A stretch of DNA of 64,000 nucleotides from Phytophthora hibernalis (taxonomy: Eukaryota; Oomycota; Peronosporomycetes; Peronosporales; Peronosporaceae): positions 434,001-498,000 of the forward strand of contig JAAKBF010000403.1 of assembly GCA_012656075.1 (NCBI GenBank), written 5' to 3'. Below, one piece after another: positions 32,010 through 45,100 of this stretch; within the stretch, counting starts at the first letter, position 1; each line of letters starts with the position of its first letter. The position numbers and the translations under genes were made by a program. The notes below the pieces were generated by a model that worked only from the letters and a program-made list of their open reading frames with translations, was not told where the DNA came from and searched no databases.

Positions 32010-32985
32010 ATGCTGCTGTCTACATTACAGGAAGAGGTTGATGAAGAGGGACCCACAGACGCTGAAGCAGATGGCCAGACAGCAGAGTTTAAGCAAGATG
32101 GGGTCGATGCAGTGGAGATGCCACGCGGTCTGAGCGCGTTCGTCTCCGTCCTGCGTGCACGAAAGGAGGGAGAAGAGCAGATCGCACTGTTGATGATGAA
32201 CCGCAGCGTCTCGCTGCACTATGTCCCGCAGATCAACACGCCGCTGGTTCGGCTTTGGTGCGACTTGCGTCGATCCTGTCGTGGTGATGTAGCAGATCAC
32301 ATGCTTATCTTACGCTGTGTCTTCGTGCAGCTTGTCCAAGAACCCTTTGGGACCGGATGGCGCGCGACTCTTGGGCAATGCACTCGTGACCAACAACTCG
32401 CTGCAGTTCCTGGAGCTCGAAGCCTGCGACCTCGTCGGCAGCGCGTACCGGCCGCAACACGAAGGGATCCTGGCGCTGTCCAAGGGGATCCAGAGCGTTC
32501 GCTCGCGTCTGTGCTACATCAAGTAAGTGAACTTGTCCTTGTGGCAGAATGCTTGATGGTTCACGTTCGTATTCCGTGCGTTGCTCAGCGTATCGAGCAA
32601 CGACTTGCAGCCTGAAGGCTGTCGCATCCTGTTGGGCGCCTTGTCCTTCCACAAGACGCTGACGGCGCTTGACGTATCGGACAACATGTTGTGTCTCTTC
32701 AACGACAAGCAGGGCTTCCTGGCGTTGTCGTATGTGCTGCAGTACAGCAAGCAGCTCTGCTGGCTCAACATGGCAGACAACTCGCTCACTTTGACAGCAG
32801 CTTCAGCTCTGAAGCAGAGTTTGGCCTCGAACCACTCACTCACAAGTCTGTATGCGTCGAACTGCGGTCTATCAAGAGATCAATGGCTCGATTTTCAATC
32901 TGCTAGTGCTGAAGCCGCATCGCCAAGCAAAACCAGCAAGAAACTACAGAGACCAAAGCAGCTCTTGCACACGTTGAAGTGCTAA
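32010..32985 (+). CDS. Leucine-rich-repeat protein (ribonuclease-inhibitor type), introns
   Basis: ATG 32010 (MLLSTLQEEVDEEGPT) starts an acidic N-terminus. LRRs begin at about 32327: LSKNPLGPDGARLLGNALVT, then NSLQFLELEACDLVG. A clean intron lies at 32523-32588 (GTAAGT...GCTCAG), after which VSSNDLQPEGCRILLGALSF and KTLTALDVSDNMLCLF continue the repeats to TAA at 32985. Another intron or a frame break is needed between about 32275 and 32331 (the sequence before 32332 ends in a good TTCGTGCAG acceptor, but no donor of the right phase is obvious). The LRR form L..L.LS.N.L...G is that of NLR/RNH1-type repeats. Function not known. Confidence 0.7.
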
Positions 32986-33190
32986 CATGGCTACACTTAT
33001 TATATTTCCAAGAATCAATCTATAGTTCCATTTAAATATGTTTGTAGTATCGATCTAATCGAATAATTATATTGGTCATTTGAAAATAACAGTTATTGTA
33101 TTGTTTTAAAAAGCAATACAATAATTGTTTTAATGCCACGTGACCCGTCGTTTGCTGGTAGCATATCCGTCTCGCTGTCCTGTGCTCAAT

Positions 33191-36100
33191 ATGCAGGACC
33201 ACTTGCACTTTGGAGCTCCACCGAAGCTGCGGCCTCGTACAGCTGGGGCGTCTCGCAGTTCGCTGCCTCCAAATGGAATCGACTACGGTACTTCAGCAAC
33301 TTCAACTTCAACTTCCTCCGCTCCGGAGCGATTGGCCTCCACAGTGAACGACCTGAAGCAATCGTCCTCGTTGCTGGTACTTTTAGCATCAATCTACCCA
33401 TACAGCAGTGAATTGCAGCTTTATTGTGTTTTTTGTTGACTTTTTACAGCTTCGACAGCGACTGCAGAGTCCTAGACCAGGATCAGCTGCTCCATTGCAA
33501 ACGCCACGAGCACCAGCAACTAGAGACGACAAGGGCGTGTTCATGAAACCCCAATGCGACCGAAATCTGCTACTGCAGGTGAGTGAAGTTTTCGTGACAT
33601 TTTGGTGAAATTTGAGTTTTATGGTGACATTGTTGGTACAGCTAGTCGAGTGAGTCGACATCGCATGCAACTCGTACAAGAACCCGCTGCATTAAGCAGC
33701 AATCAGAGTGAAGAATTCGAACAAAGAGCAGAGAAGGAGGATGCTCTGAGACCAGGAATATCATCAACTGGAAGACAATTCGGAGTGTTCGGCAAGCGTC
33801 CGTTTTCAGCGGCGCCTGCACCTTCAGCGTCTCGATCATTGATTCCGTCAAATCAAACGGGGTCGGGCGAGTTTCCTCCAGGAAGAAGTTCGAGTGGAAC
33901 CAAGAGACCTCATTCGGCTGCTGCTAGTTCGCGTTACCAACCGTTCCGTGCTCGAGAAAAGACCACGTCGTCGTTTACGAGCTTGTCGGTTTTTCGCATA
34001 TGGCTAAAGCGCCAAGAAGTACGTCAGCTTCAAGCTCTCGATCGGGACATTCTCGAGGTAAGTTGCTGTGGGTAGTGCTGGGTGAGATTTGAGCTGAAAG
34101 TGTGTTTTTCGCTGTTGAAGGTGACCGGCTACTCGCATCAACCCGAGAAAGTGCCGATAACACCTTTGTCTATGCCGTACCTCGGCATCTTTTAGAGTCG
34201 GGGTTGTCTTACGACCCCTACGATGTTATCCCCGTCACCCACGTAAGATGTGAAAGGTTTAGTGGTTAGATAATTTTGTTTGTCTGACAAAATCGAATTT
34301 GCCATTAGGAAGCACTGTTTGGCGGAGGTAGTTTCAATCAGCTGCAGGATGCACATTGGGACTACTACACAATTAGTCGGTCCGGCTACACTTTTCACCT
34401 CAAGAGCGATAATTTTCAACCCACGTTCCTCTCTGTGGGTGACTGGGAGGCTCAGAAGGCGCAGTTCACCAAGCTTCGCAGTTTGTCAACTTTTTCAGCG
34501 TAAGATGCCGCAATAATTTCGACACAAGAAGTGCTAACTACAGCATTCCATGCAATTCACAGATTCCGATATAGCAAAGTGTTTCAAGGCTGGAGGCAAT
34601 TGGTTCAATCAAACAGGCGTGAAGCAACACGTGAAAACCTGATTTCAGGTTGCTATTTCTCGAACCCCGAACTGCTCAAAGGTATGCAGGAAGTCCGTAC
34701 AGAACTGGCAAACATCTCCAAGCTACAGTTGATGTGGAATTTTGATGGCAAGACGATATCCTTAGAGGATTTCTCCACTGCACACGTAGGTGTCATACTT
34801 TCTTGTAAAATGGTAGACTTTGTACTGATCATTGTTGGTGTATTTTAGATAAAGTTTGTGAAGACAAGAACGAAAGAACTTCGACAGGTTACCACTCGTA
34901 TTCAGAAGATTTTGGCTAGGGTGTGTCAGGTGTATCTAGACGACATGGCACCACTGCATGCTGGGTTCCCAGGTCACGAGTTCGCACTTTCCGTTCGCAA
35001 AAGCAGCAATTTTCACATCTTGGGAAGTTACGTTCAATGTGAGCAAGGACTTGCATCGGCCCATCAGCAACTTCTGCAACACAAGCACTTTCGGTCGACC
35101 AGACTAGCAACTTCGGATGCCGCTGAAGCTAGAGCGGCTTTGTTGATGTCTAGCATTGCAGAACACGGCTCGAAATCGGAGAAAATGAACGCAAACTCTG
35201 TAAAACAAGCAGACGAGTTGGAGGATATTCGCTGGACGATGGCGTCGATCAAGCGTCGAAAATGTCGACAACTAACGAAGTTTGTCACGCTGATTGACTT
35301 TCTACTGCTGGACACTTTCGCGCGTGTGGTGAAACAAAGTCTCGAGCTTCTGAACAGTTTCTTACTGAGAGGAGCAAATGCTGGTACTGTGAGAGACCTC
35401 GCAGACCATGATGATCTAGCACGAGCAATGCACCACACAGTCAGCGCTGCCCGGAAGAATTCGCCTCAATCAGCAGGTGAAGGCAGTGTTGATAGATCAA
35501 ATCAAGCTGGCCAATTCAAAACCAAACGCGCACCGCTCACGAAGCAGCAGATCAAAGCGTTTCTGTCTAAAGCCTGGGAGGGTAAGTTTCGTACTCTGTC
35601 ATCGACTAGAAGAGATCCAGCGGAACAAGAGAAGTCTGCAGCAATAGCAGGACTTTCGATCATGGCCATGGAAAATAGGCTAGAAGCGCTACTGCTCTTC
35701 GTCCTTAGCAAACGTGCCGGCATCACCGCAGAGGCTTTCACGGTGGACGACCTATTTTTCGTTGCTGAAAGCACCTTACCGCAGCTACTCGAACTACCGC
35801 ATTCCACCACCGCGGATATGTCGATCTACACGGCGTCTGGTACTGAAAACTCTCCTTCAACCACTACGAAACGTGAAAATGGAGATGAAGGTATGCTGCC
35901 TTCTCTTGAGCAAGACGTGCTGGCTATTTCGTGTCTTAGTCGTCGACCGCTTTTCACATTGAGCATGGGTACCAGCGTTAAGGCAGAAAAGCGAGGTCGA
36001 CGCAGTTACCAAGTCTGCTATAAACCAGACCTGGCCGCGCTAGTGGGGACGCTACAGTCAATCATCATTGGATTCACGGAAGCTTTCCGCGATGTGCCAC

Positions 36101-39100
36101 CATTGCTGTCCAGCCCGGAACTGCGTTCCGTCCTCAACTTTGCAGACGACATTCGTGCATTGAACTTGCATCCCTCATTTAGACCGGAGGAACTGCGTGT
36201 AACAACGGATACCACTCGGAGACGGGTGAACTTCACTTCTAAATTGAATGGCACCGACGACGTTGGTGGTGACAATACCGAGGGAGGTGAAGGTTGCGAG
36301 GAACACTTCAGATGTCCAGCTGATCGTCTTCTGGAACGCATGGAGGAAGACAGGAGTTATCTCTCTGTCCGTGATGAAATTCAGGAACTCACACACAGTG
36401 TTTTGAACGGAGCCGAGGAACTTGCGTCCTGTTATGCCAAAGTTCTCGAGCTTCGTCAGCAAAACGAGAGCGTGAACTTTGACATTAAAGCACGTCAGTT
36501 CCGTCGGAATGAGTACACGCTTGAACAAATGAAAGACGACGCTACCAATTTCACGGATCAGGTACGTTCAATAATGTTCTGACACTTAGCTAGACTCACA
36601 TCCTGCTTTGATTTGTGCAGGTGGCTGCACTGGAAACCCTGAAGTTGTTTACGGATGTTGAATTTCTCCACTTCGACATGCATCAGCTTCAAACGGACCT
36701 TCTACCATCCCCGACACGGTGTTTGGATGCCATGCGAGAGCTACTACCAAAGCTCGTGCGTGAGAGATGCGACCAGTTTCTCCGCTACATTAGCCTCTCC
36801 AGCGCCAAGATCGAGAAGCCTGTGGTGAAGGATCTCGACGCCTTCACCACGTACCTCCTCAATCTTCGGGTTCGTGTTCAGTTGTTTTACTTGATCGCCA
36901 CACTGTTCTCACGTCAGAATTAATGTGCTGCATTCAGGAAGTGTACGATGAAATTCTGGATAAAGGCCTAGACTTGACGTTCCTGTACGATTTTTCAAAG
37001 TGCTGGATACACTCAAATTTAATGCTCCAATCGAGACAGCGAAGGTTTTTGAGCAATGTGGTCCAGAGTTCCAGGCGTTAAAATATCACGTTCTAGAAGC
37101 GTATACGAGTCGCGACACCGACATGCAAAATTACAGTCCCTTGTTGACGGAGAATCTAAATAAGGTACGTGAAGACAGAGCTGTAGACCGTATTGAGTGA
37201 GAATTGACAGGTGTGTTGTGTTTTACGATGTGTACCAGCTTGAGCGAAGAATGAGTCAACTGCAATCTACAGCAAGTGGCCAAGAAGTAGCAGCTCAAAG
37301 CAGTACATGTCAGGACGCCCGTGATAGCGCCGTCAAGTTGTATCACGAAGCCACAGAAATGCAGCAAGAAGCAGGTAGACTGACCCGTATCCAGCAGGTT
37401 TTCGAGGAAGCCTCAAACGGCCTTCGTCCTCCAAGTAAAACGTTCGATGGCTTGAACGCGATGACTGCAGAGCTGAAATTGAAGAGCGTACGTTCTTAAT
37501 TGTAAATTGGTTACGGCTTCGTCGCTGACGATTTCGTTTTTGAATGCTGCAGGAGCTGTGGGGAGCGGTTTGTGAAGTTGATGAACACTTGGAAGCGTGT
37601 AGCACAGACACCATTCGGTCTGTGGATCTGGACACGATGGGAGTGGTTGCAAGTCGCGTTGATCGAGTTGTCGAGAACATCCGACAATGTTCCACTCAAG
37701 TAGTTGGGGTCTTTGAACTTGATCGTCTCGAGAAGCTACAAGCCACACTGCACGGGTTAGCACCCGTCATTCGAGACCTACGAAATCCACACTTGGCCGA
37801 ACGTCACTGGAGCAAGCTAGAGCACAAGATGAAGTGCTCTCTCGTGTCTATCGTTGTTGAGATTGCTGAAAACTCCGCGGTGGATAAAGTCGCTGCAACG
37901 CTCGACTCTGAGGATAATACTGAGACTCCTGTTAGCAACCGACTCGATTTGCAAGTGCAGCAATTGCTTGATGCCAACGCTGTGGCGTACGGCTCAACCA
38001 TTCGACATGTATCCGAAGAAGCTTCGGCTGAGGCGGCAATGGCTGGTAGTTTTCTGAGCGTTATGCGTACATGGGAGGCACAAGAAATTCCGGTGGAGTC
38101 CAAGAAAGATCGAGACGGCCGCGACGTGTTTTGCATCGGTGACTGCATTGAACTCACGTCCCTTATCGAGGAAAGCCAAGTGCTGCTTCGTGTCATTGAC
38201 TTGTCAACGTATTCCCTTGTAGTTCAAGAACGACTTCCGAAACTGCTGCATGATCTTGAACACACAAAGGAGTCACTGGAGTTGCTTCAAATGTGTCAAC
38301 GGAAATGGGACTACACCCAGCGTTTGGTGTCCATCGATTTTGCACGGACATTCCCTGAACAAGCAAAGCAGCTACAAAAGTATGATGGCGCATGGCGATC
38401 GTTAACGCTGGGTTTGTATAACCGCTCGTTGTGTCTCCCGTTTGGTGTGAGTGTCGACCATCGCCAAACGTTGAAAGGGATTTTGAGGGCTTTGAAGCTG
38501 CAGCAAAAACGTTAGCAGATCATCTCCTGGTAAGTTGCTTGGGTGCCTCACTACTATCTGTATGGCTAAATTTGCCGTCTACTACAGATCAAGCGTCAAG
38601 TCTTTCCAGCGTTCTTCAAACTTTCAGATTTGGAGCTCGCAACTTTATTGTCAAAATGTCGTGACGTGGGTTACATCCCCTCGTTTCTCTTCCAGTGCTT
38701 TGATAACGTTGGGCAGATTGTTTTTGGCACTCGAGATGCCTTCCAGGACATCCTTCAAGTAAGTCCGGAGCTTTTCTACCTGTTGCTAGTTCAGGTATTC
38801 ACCATATTGATCTTCTCCTAGGTAAAATCTCAGGTTTATGGCGACTTGGAAGTGATTCCGATGGGGAAAATATCAAGGCACGAGGACCCGTTGAGCAGTG
38901 GCTGGCAGCGTTGGAGAAGCGTCTTGCGGAGCAACTTCGTCGATCTACCAAACAAGCCATCGAGATCTTGTCCCGTCATGACAATGCTGGTTTGAGTCTC
39001 AAACACGACATCGGTCACTTTCCGGTCCAGGTTCGTGCCCAGTTCAAATTCCTTGGAGCTAATCACCAGCTAAGTATTGTCTTGTCATTTTGTAGGCCAT

Positions 39101-42100
39101 CTTGCTGGCAGATCGTGTCGTCCGCTGCACGATAATTGAGAAAGGACTGCACAGTGTCATCACAATGGGCACCAACAAATTCGATCGGATTGCGAGTCAA
39201 CTAGCAGACTACAGCGCAGAAGTGAAGAACCAACTTCAGCCTCAAGACTCGACCGGTTTACGAACTCCACGTGAGATAACACTGCGAACGTGTCTGTGTC
39301 TTCAGGAAATCCAATTTCGCGATGCATTTGCCAACCACGTAGCCTCACAGCAGACAGACTCAGCATCAAATCTAGCGCCTAGCGGGCTGGCAATTGACTG
39401 GGAGCACCAGCTCAAGTACCGAATGGATGATGCCACCACTGTCGGTCATGAATGTCACGTCCAGATCAATACGTTGAACATCCCGTATGGGTTTACCTAC
39501 CTCAATCCGAACGAGGACATTGTGGTGACACCGGGAAGTCTGCGGTCTCTTTTCTCGCTGTTTGCATGCGTTCGACATGCTCAAGGTTGTTTCCTCACGG
39601 GACCGTCCGAAAGTGGTAAACGCACGTTGAGTATGCAGGTTACCTCCATGTTGGGAAGACGAACGTTCACGGCAGTAGTAACATCGTTTGCACACGCAAC
39701 TCGACTGCTCATCGGAGCGCTACATGCCGGAGGAACTTTCTGTGCGAATTTGCAGCTTGCAGCTAGTGTGGAGGCCAGTGCTTCTCTGATTAAGACATTG
39801 GCGACAACGTTAGCGTCAATTGAGCACGCTGTGCTGACGAAGAACCCGATTGTAGGACTGCATCGATCACCGATAACGTTTGTTCCGGTACTGCCATGTT
39901 GGTGATCCTGCCTTCAACTAAGCAATTGACGAGGGCAGTCATGGAGGACATCAAAATCTGGACGGAACCGCTCTGTCGCTTTGCAGTCATTCAATGGGAT
40001 TGGACGTACATTGTCGAGGCTCTGCTTTCAAGCAAAGGGTTTGCTTCACCATGTGAACTCGCCAAGCAACTTGTAGTTCTGTGGCAGAATGTCCGTTCAA
40101 GTGTTGAACTTTCTCACGGAAAACTACCAGCATCCCATGATACCCTGTTCAGCTTTTCAGCTTTCAAGAAAATCATTGCTGGTGCCTCTGCTCAACTAAA
40201 AGCACACGCATCAATCCAGAGTTGCCGGGATTTCCAACACATGCTGATCCAAGATAGTGTACTACATTATTTCCAAGCTCGCGTCGACGCTGAGAAGCTC
40301 AAAGTTCTGGAAACTGTCCTTGAAAATGTCTTCTCGCGTGATCACATCGCCGCGGATGTCTTCGATCAATGGAAGAGTTTTCAGACTCTTGAGAAGCAAA
40401 AACGAAAACGATATCTCCAGAATTGCAGGAGAGCATAGAGCTAGCTCTACGTGAGCTACACTTTGTGCCTCGCAAGAAGCTTCTTGATGCGGTGACATCC
40501 CTTGCTGATGCTCTAACGTTTAGTTCTAGTGCAGTCTTGGTTGGGGCCTCGGGAGTGGGAAAGACGGCAACGTACCAGGTACTTGCCAAAGCACTTGAGC
40601 TGTTTCTGCAGCGAGATGAAGGTGGTGCTTCAGCTACTCAAGAACCCATTCCAACCAGCCAGGAGATGTTGTCCAAGCCATCGAATTCGTTTTTGACCAG
40701 CAAAATTGAAACGAAGCTGCAAACGAGTATTTCTGTCAGCATTGTGCTGCCAATGGCTCTGACAGTCTCTCAACTGTACGGAGGTGTATCTCTTGATGGC
40801 CAAGGTCGTATTCCAAGTATTCTAGGTCAGCTCATTCGCGAAGCTCAAGAAATCTACACCCCAACTGCGAGTAGTGTTGCCAAGGCCAGAGATATCAACC
40901 CGATGAAGGCTCTACTCGACTTTCAAAATCAAGTTTGGGTGGTCTTTGACGATGCACTGGACTTGCGTTGGCTTGAAGTACTGCTAGCAATACTTTCCAA
41001 TACATCACCACTGCTAGCATTCGAGGACGGTGAGTACATGACGTTGCCACCAAACCTTCGGATAGTGTTCGAAGTCTCCCACCTTCGAGACGCGACTCCG
41101 ACGTTTATCCACTCGAACGCGATTCTTCCTCTGAGTGCCGACGACCCAAAAGAAACTTTAGCGACATCTAAGTCTCGACGCATGCGAAACATGGACCCTT
41201 TCTCACGAATGAATATCGCGACGGCGTATTTGCACCGCTACCTCGAACTTCAGCGTGAATTAGCTGCGTTGCAGAAGCCTGAAGCATCAAAACCGTCAAC
41301 ATGGTCTCCTGTTGACACCTTCACTGTGATTGAACGCTGGCTGCTCAAAACCTCGCTTCTGTCAGACCTTACTGCACTTCTTGACGGAAGTAGCGGAGCA
41401 GCTATTTATCTTTCGCAGCTTCAGCGCGTGACCAACCTGACTTCCATCCTACAATCGCTGCTTAGCACCGCGAGTTCGCTATCAGAACCTACTCGCATCA
41501 TTTCTTCAGACAAGAGTAGTGCTGATCCGACGAAGTTTGCTGAGGATATCCCTCACGGTCAGATTCGCGTGGAAATGGCGTTGGTGTACAGCTTACTTTG
41601 GGGTTCGCAGCCTCAACAGGGTACTCGAGAGCAATTCAACGGCAAATTAGCGACATGGTTCGACGCGAGTTTGAACACCTCACGCCTGCTTGGATAAATT
41701 GCGGCGTGGACGTGAACTTGATCGAGACACTGTTAGATCTCCAAGAACTGCGCTTTGTTCCTGTCGTGAGTGCTTCAGGACAGCCAACAATTCCTTCTCA
41801 AGTGGCGAATGGGACCTACAGCAGCATCAGCACTCTGTTCGTTCCAACCGTGTCAAGTCTTGTAGCTCACGCTGCAATCAAAGAAGCACTTCGCTCAGGA
41901 AGAGGAGTTTTGCTTCTTGGTGGTGATAGTACACGACAAACGACTCGCGCGGAATTTCCTCGGTCAACTTGATGCTATCCGCGCTATTATCTCGGCCGGT
42001 GGCGTCTCGAACATGCTGCAAGCTCAACGCGGAGACGACAGTGGTGACAAAGCTCAAAAGCCTGATGCAAAATCGAACGAGACTGCAACACTCGCGTCTG

Positions 42101-45100
42101 TGAAGCGTATTCGCCTACGTCAAATTTCAATGGTAACGTTGATGGCACTGCGACTTCAGAAGGACTCGAACGCTGCAGAAGACAGTCTTCAAGCCTCTCG
42201 GAACGCATCGGTTGCTAGTATCACCACTACGAGTGAGAATTTATCCTTGGAATCCGTTGTCGAGGCTGAAGAGGGGGCACCTTTGGCTATAACGCCATCC
42301 ACAGACCCTCCAAGACAACCATGGTACGCCAATTCGACCGTGGCGATGTCATTCCCTTCTTCTTTGCGATGCCTCGAGCTGGAACCGGAGATGTGGCTAC
42401 TGAGCTAGCAAACTGCTTGGAACGGATGCTCCAACGTGAACGAACTGGTGTTTTTGAACCACCTCCAGGAAAGACAGCACTGCTTATCTTGGACGACTTA
42501 CACCTTGCAATTCCAGAAGAAGAGGCTACAAACCCAAGCTTGCAACCTCCGTCCGTCTACGCATATCTCCGTTATGTGCACGAACACGGGACAGTTTATC
42601 GCGGTACAAGTTGTTTACCTACCTCGGTTGAAAACCTGATGCTTTTCACTACAATGCGTAGTGAACATTTCCCAACTTCAAATGAAGCAGCTTGTTCCGT
42701 TCTAGAAGAACCTCAACGTAAGCTTTCGTCCAAGTTTTTCCCGATTTTGACTCCGTCTTGTGGACTGGAGGAGCTACAGCACATTTTCGGACAAGCGTTG
42801 GCGACTCACTGGGGTGTGAACAACTCGAAACCTGGTACAGTGACTCTCACAACAGCAGTTCGATTCGTTTTGCCTTTGGTTTTCGCAGCTTCCACGGTGC
42901 TTTGGGATCGTCTTCGCGCGATGTTTAAGTTCTGTCTTCACGACTTGGCGCGTGTATACGAAGGTCTTGCCGGAGTTGGGACATCACTACTTCCAGACGT
43001 GGAAACATTCATGCGTCTGTGGACACACGAGTGCAATCGCACCTTTCGAGAACCTTCACTGAGTCGCTGTTCATTTCGTCAGGATCATGAAGTTTCTACC
43101 GAGATAACACGAATGCGCAGCTTGGTGTCACAGGTTGCACAGCGTCGTGCAAGTGCTCGAGCAAGTCGTTTATCACTTAGCCCGGAAGCAGGTGTGAGCT
43201 TCGTTATGTCATCGAAGCGACAATCGATGCAAGCTGGACAACCTGCCAAAGATGACAATGCCAGTGCAGCAGCTCTCATAGCGCTGTTCATCGCTCGAAG
43301 TTCTGCTCCGACTGGTACCAATGTGAACTACAGTCGTCTCAGTCAGCAGTATAGCTCTTTCAAGGAGCAACAGCATCGAGCTTCAATGGCAGGAGGACTC
43401 TGGGCGTATGTCCCAGCCAACATTTACTACAGTGGGGTGTCCATCTCGACCAAAACGCAAGGTGAAGGTGACGGCACTACTGGGTCAGATGCCTCAGGGA
43501 TATCTGAACGACTAACCCGACGAAGCAGCGCGAGTTTTATGCGTCAAATGAGCCTCCAAGCTGCTGTAGGTGATATCGTCGCACATAATCGTACGCTTGG
43601 AAAAACTGGTCGATGGATTTACGCCGAGATCAGCTTCGAAGACGATAGTGAGGCGATGTCTACTGCAGCAGCGCAGGAATATTTCAAAGACCTCCGAACC
43701 TTCAGCTCGACGGTCATAACACCGCGAAGGTCAAAACCCGCAGTAGCTTTACCTCGAGACGTCTCTCCGGTTCCCTTTACACTAGTGCGTAGTTGTTGAT
43801 AGTCATTGATGTCCTTGAATTGGCTAACGATTGTGTTTTATAGGCTCGCGTGATCGCACAGGTTGATCGCGTCTTCGCACGACCTGCAGCGCGTTTGATT
43901 TTACTGGAAAACAGCAATGGAGCTGCGGATACGTTGCTCCGCTTCACGAGCTTGTCGAGGTTGCCAGAATTTCAGGAATTCACGCAAACCAACGGTGCTA
44001 TCCTCACCATGTCAGGTCTACAGGAAGATAGCAACGTGATCACTCGTGCTTATACTTGTTTGACAATGCGATGGAAACGTCTTCTGTTGGAGCTTTATGA
44101 ACGCGTAGGAGTTGCTGGTCAAGAGGCTACACTGGTAGTCAAACGTCTCGACTTACTTCCTCCTGCAATCGTGAACCAGCTGCAAGCTCTCATGACAACA
44201 GGAGAAGTACCAGGTTTGCTCTCTTTGGAAGAACAGGTTCATCTAGCAACGCGCGTATGTGATGAACGTTTACTGGCGTTGAAAACGAAGCACGCAGCTC
44301 AAGTTGCGCAAATTCGGTCGGAAGCTGAGACTACGAGAGATCAGGCACTGGGCATTCTCCATCAAAAGCAGCGCGACTCACTAACTACTCCACTACTGGA
44401 AGCCTTTCAACTTGTGGAAGTTCAATACCAACGCGAACTGCGTTCAAAACTTTCTCGTGTTGATCTTCGGTGGCAACAGGATAGTGATGACCTTCGCCGT
44501 GAACGCGAAGTCGAGAGTGAGAGCGTAGCAGCTACGGTCATGGCGCTCACAAGACCCCTTGGAGTTACTAGTGGTAAATGGGCGAGTGCTGTAGCTCGAA
44601 TGTGCTCGAAACTGCGCGTTGTTCTGCTAATCGACAAGAAGCACGAAAAGCGAGTGCGCTCTGTGAACCCGAATGTCTTCGCAACGTGCGATGTCGTGTC
44701 GGTACCGCAGCTTGATCGTGATTCTCTTCGTACGCTGGTGTATGGCCATTTCCACGCTCAAGTCCAGCAGCTACTGCGTGACCACAGAGGAAACAGTCCA
44801 GCAGAAGCAGGTTTGCTAGAATTCTTACAGCAAACACAGCGGAGTCTCTGGACACTGGTTTGTATGGCTACCGACATGCACCTCGCTGTGGTTGATACGT
44901 TCTCAACGGAGACCACAGCAAGTGATGAACAGACCTGTCCTCCTCTGGTGAGAGCTTTCGCAATGGCATCAATGTTCGCCAAACTCATAGTGGGCGGATT
45001 CAAGCGCGAAGAAGAAGCTCGAGCTAAAGCTTCGTGGTTTCTTGATCTTTCCAGCCGTTTGGGTCGAGACTTGGGTGCTTTGCGTTCGAGTGATGCCATT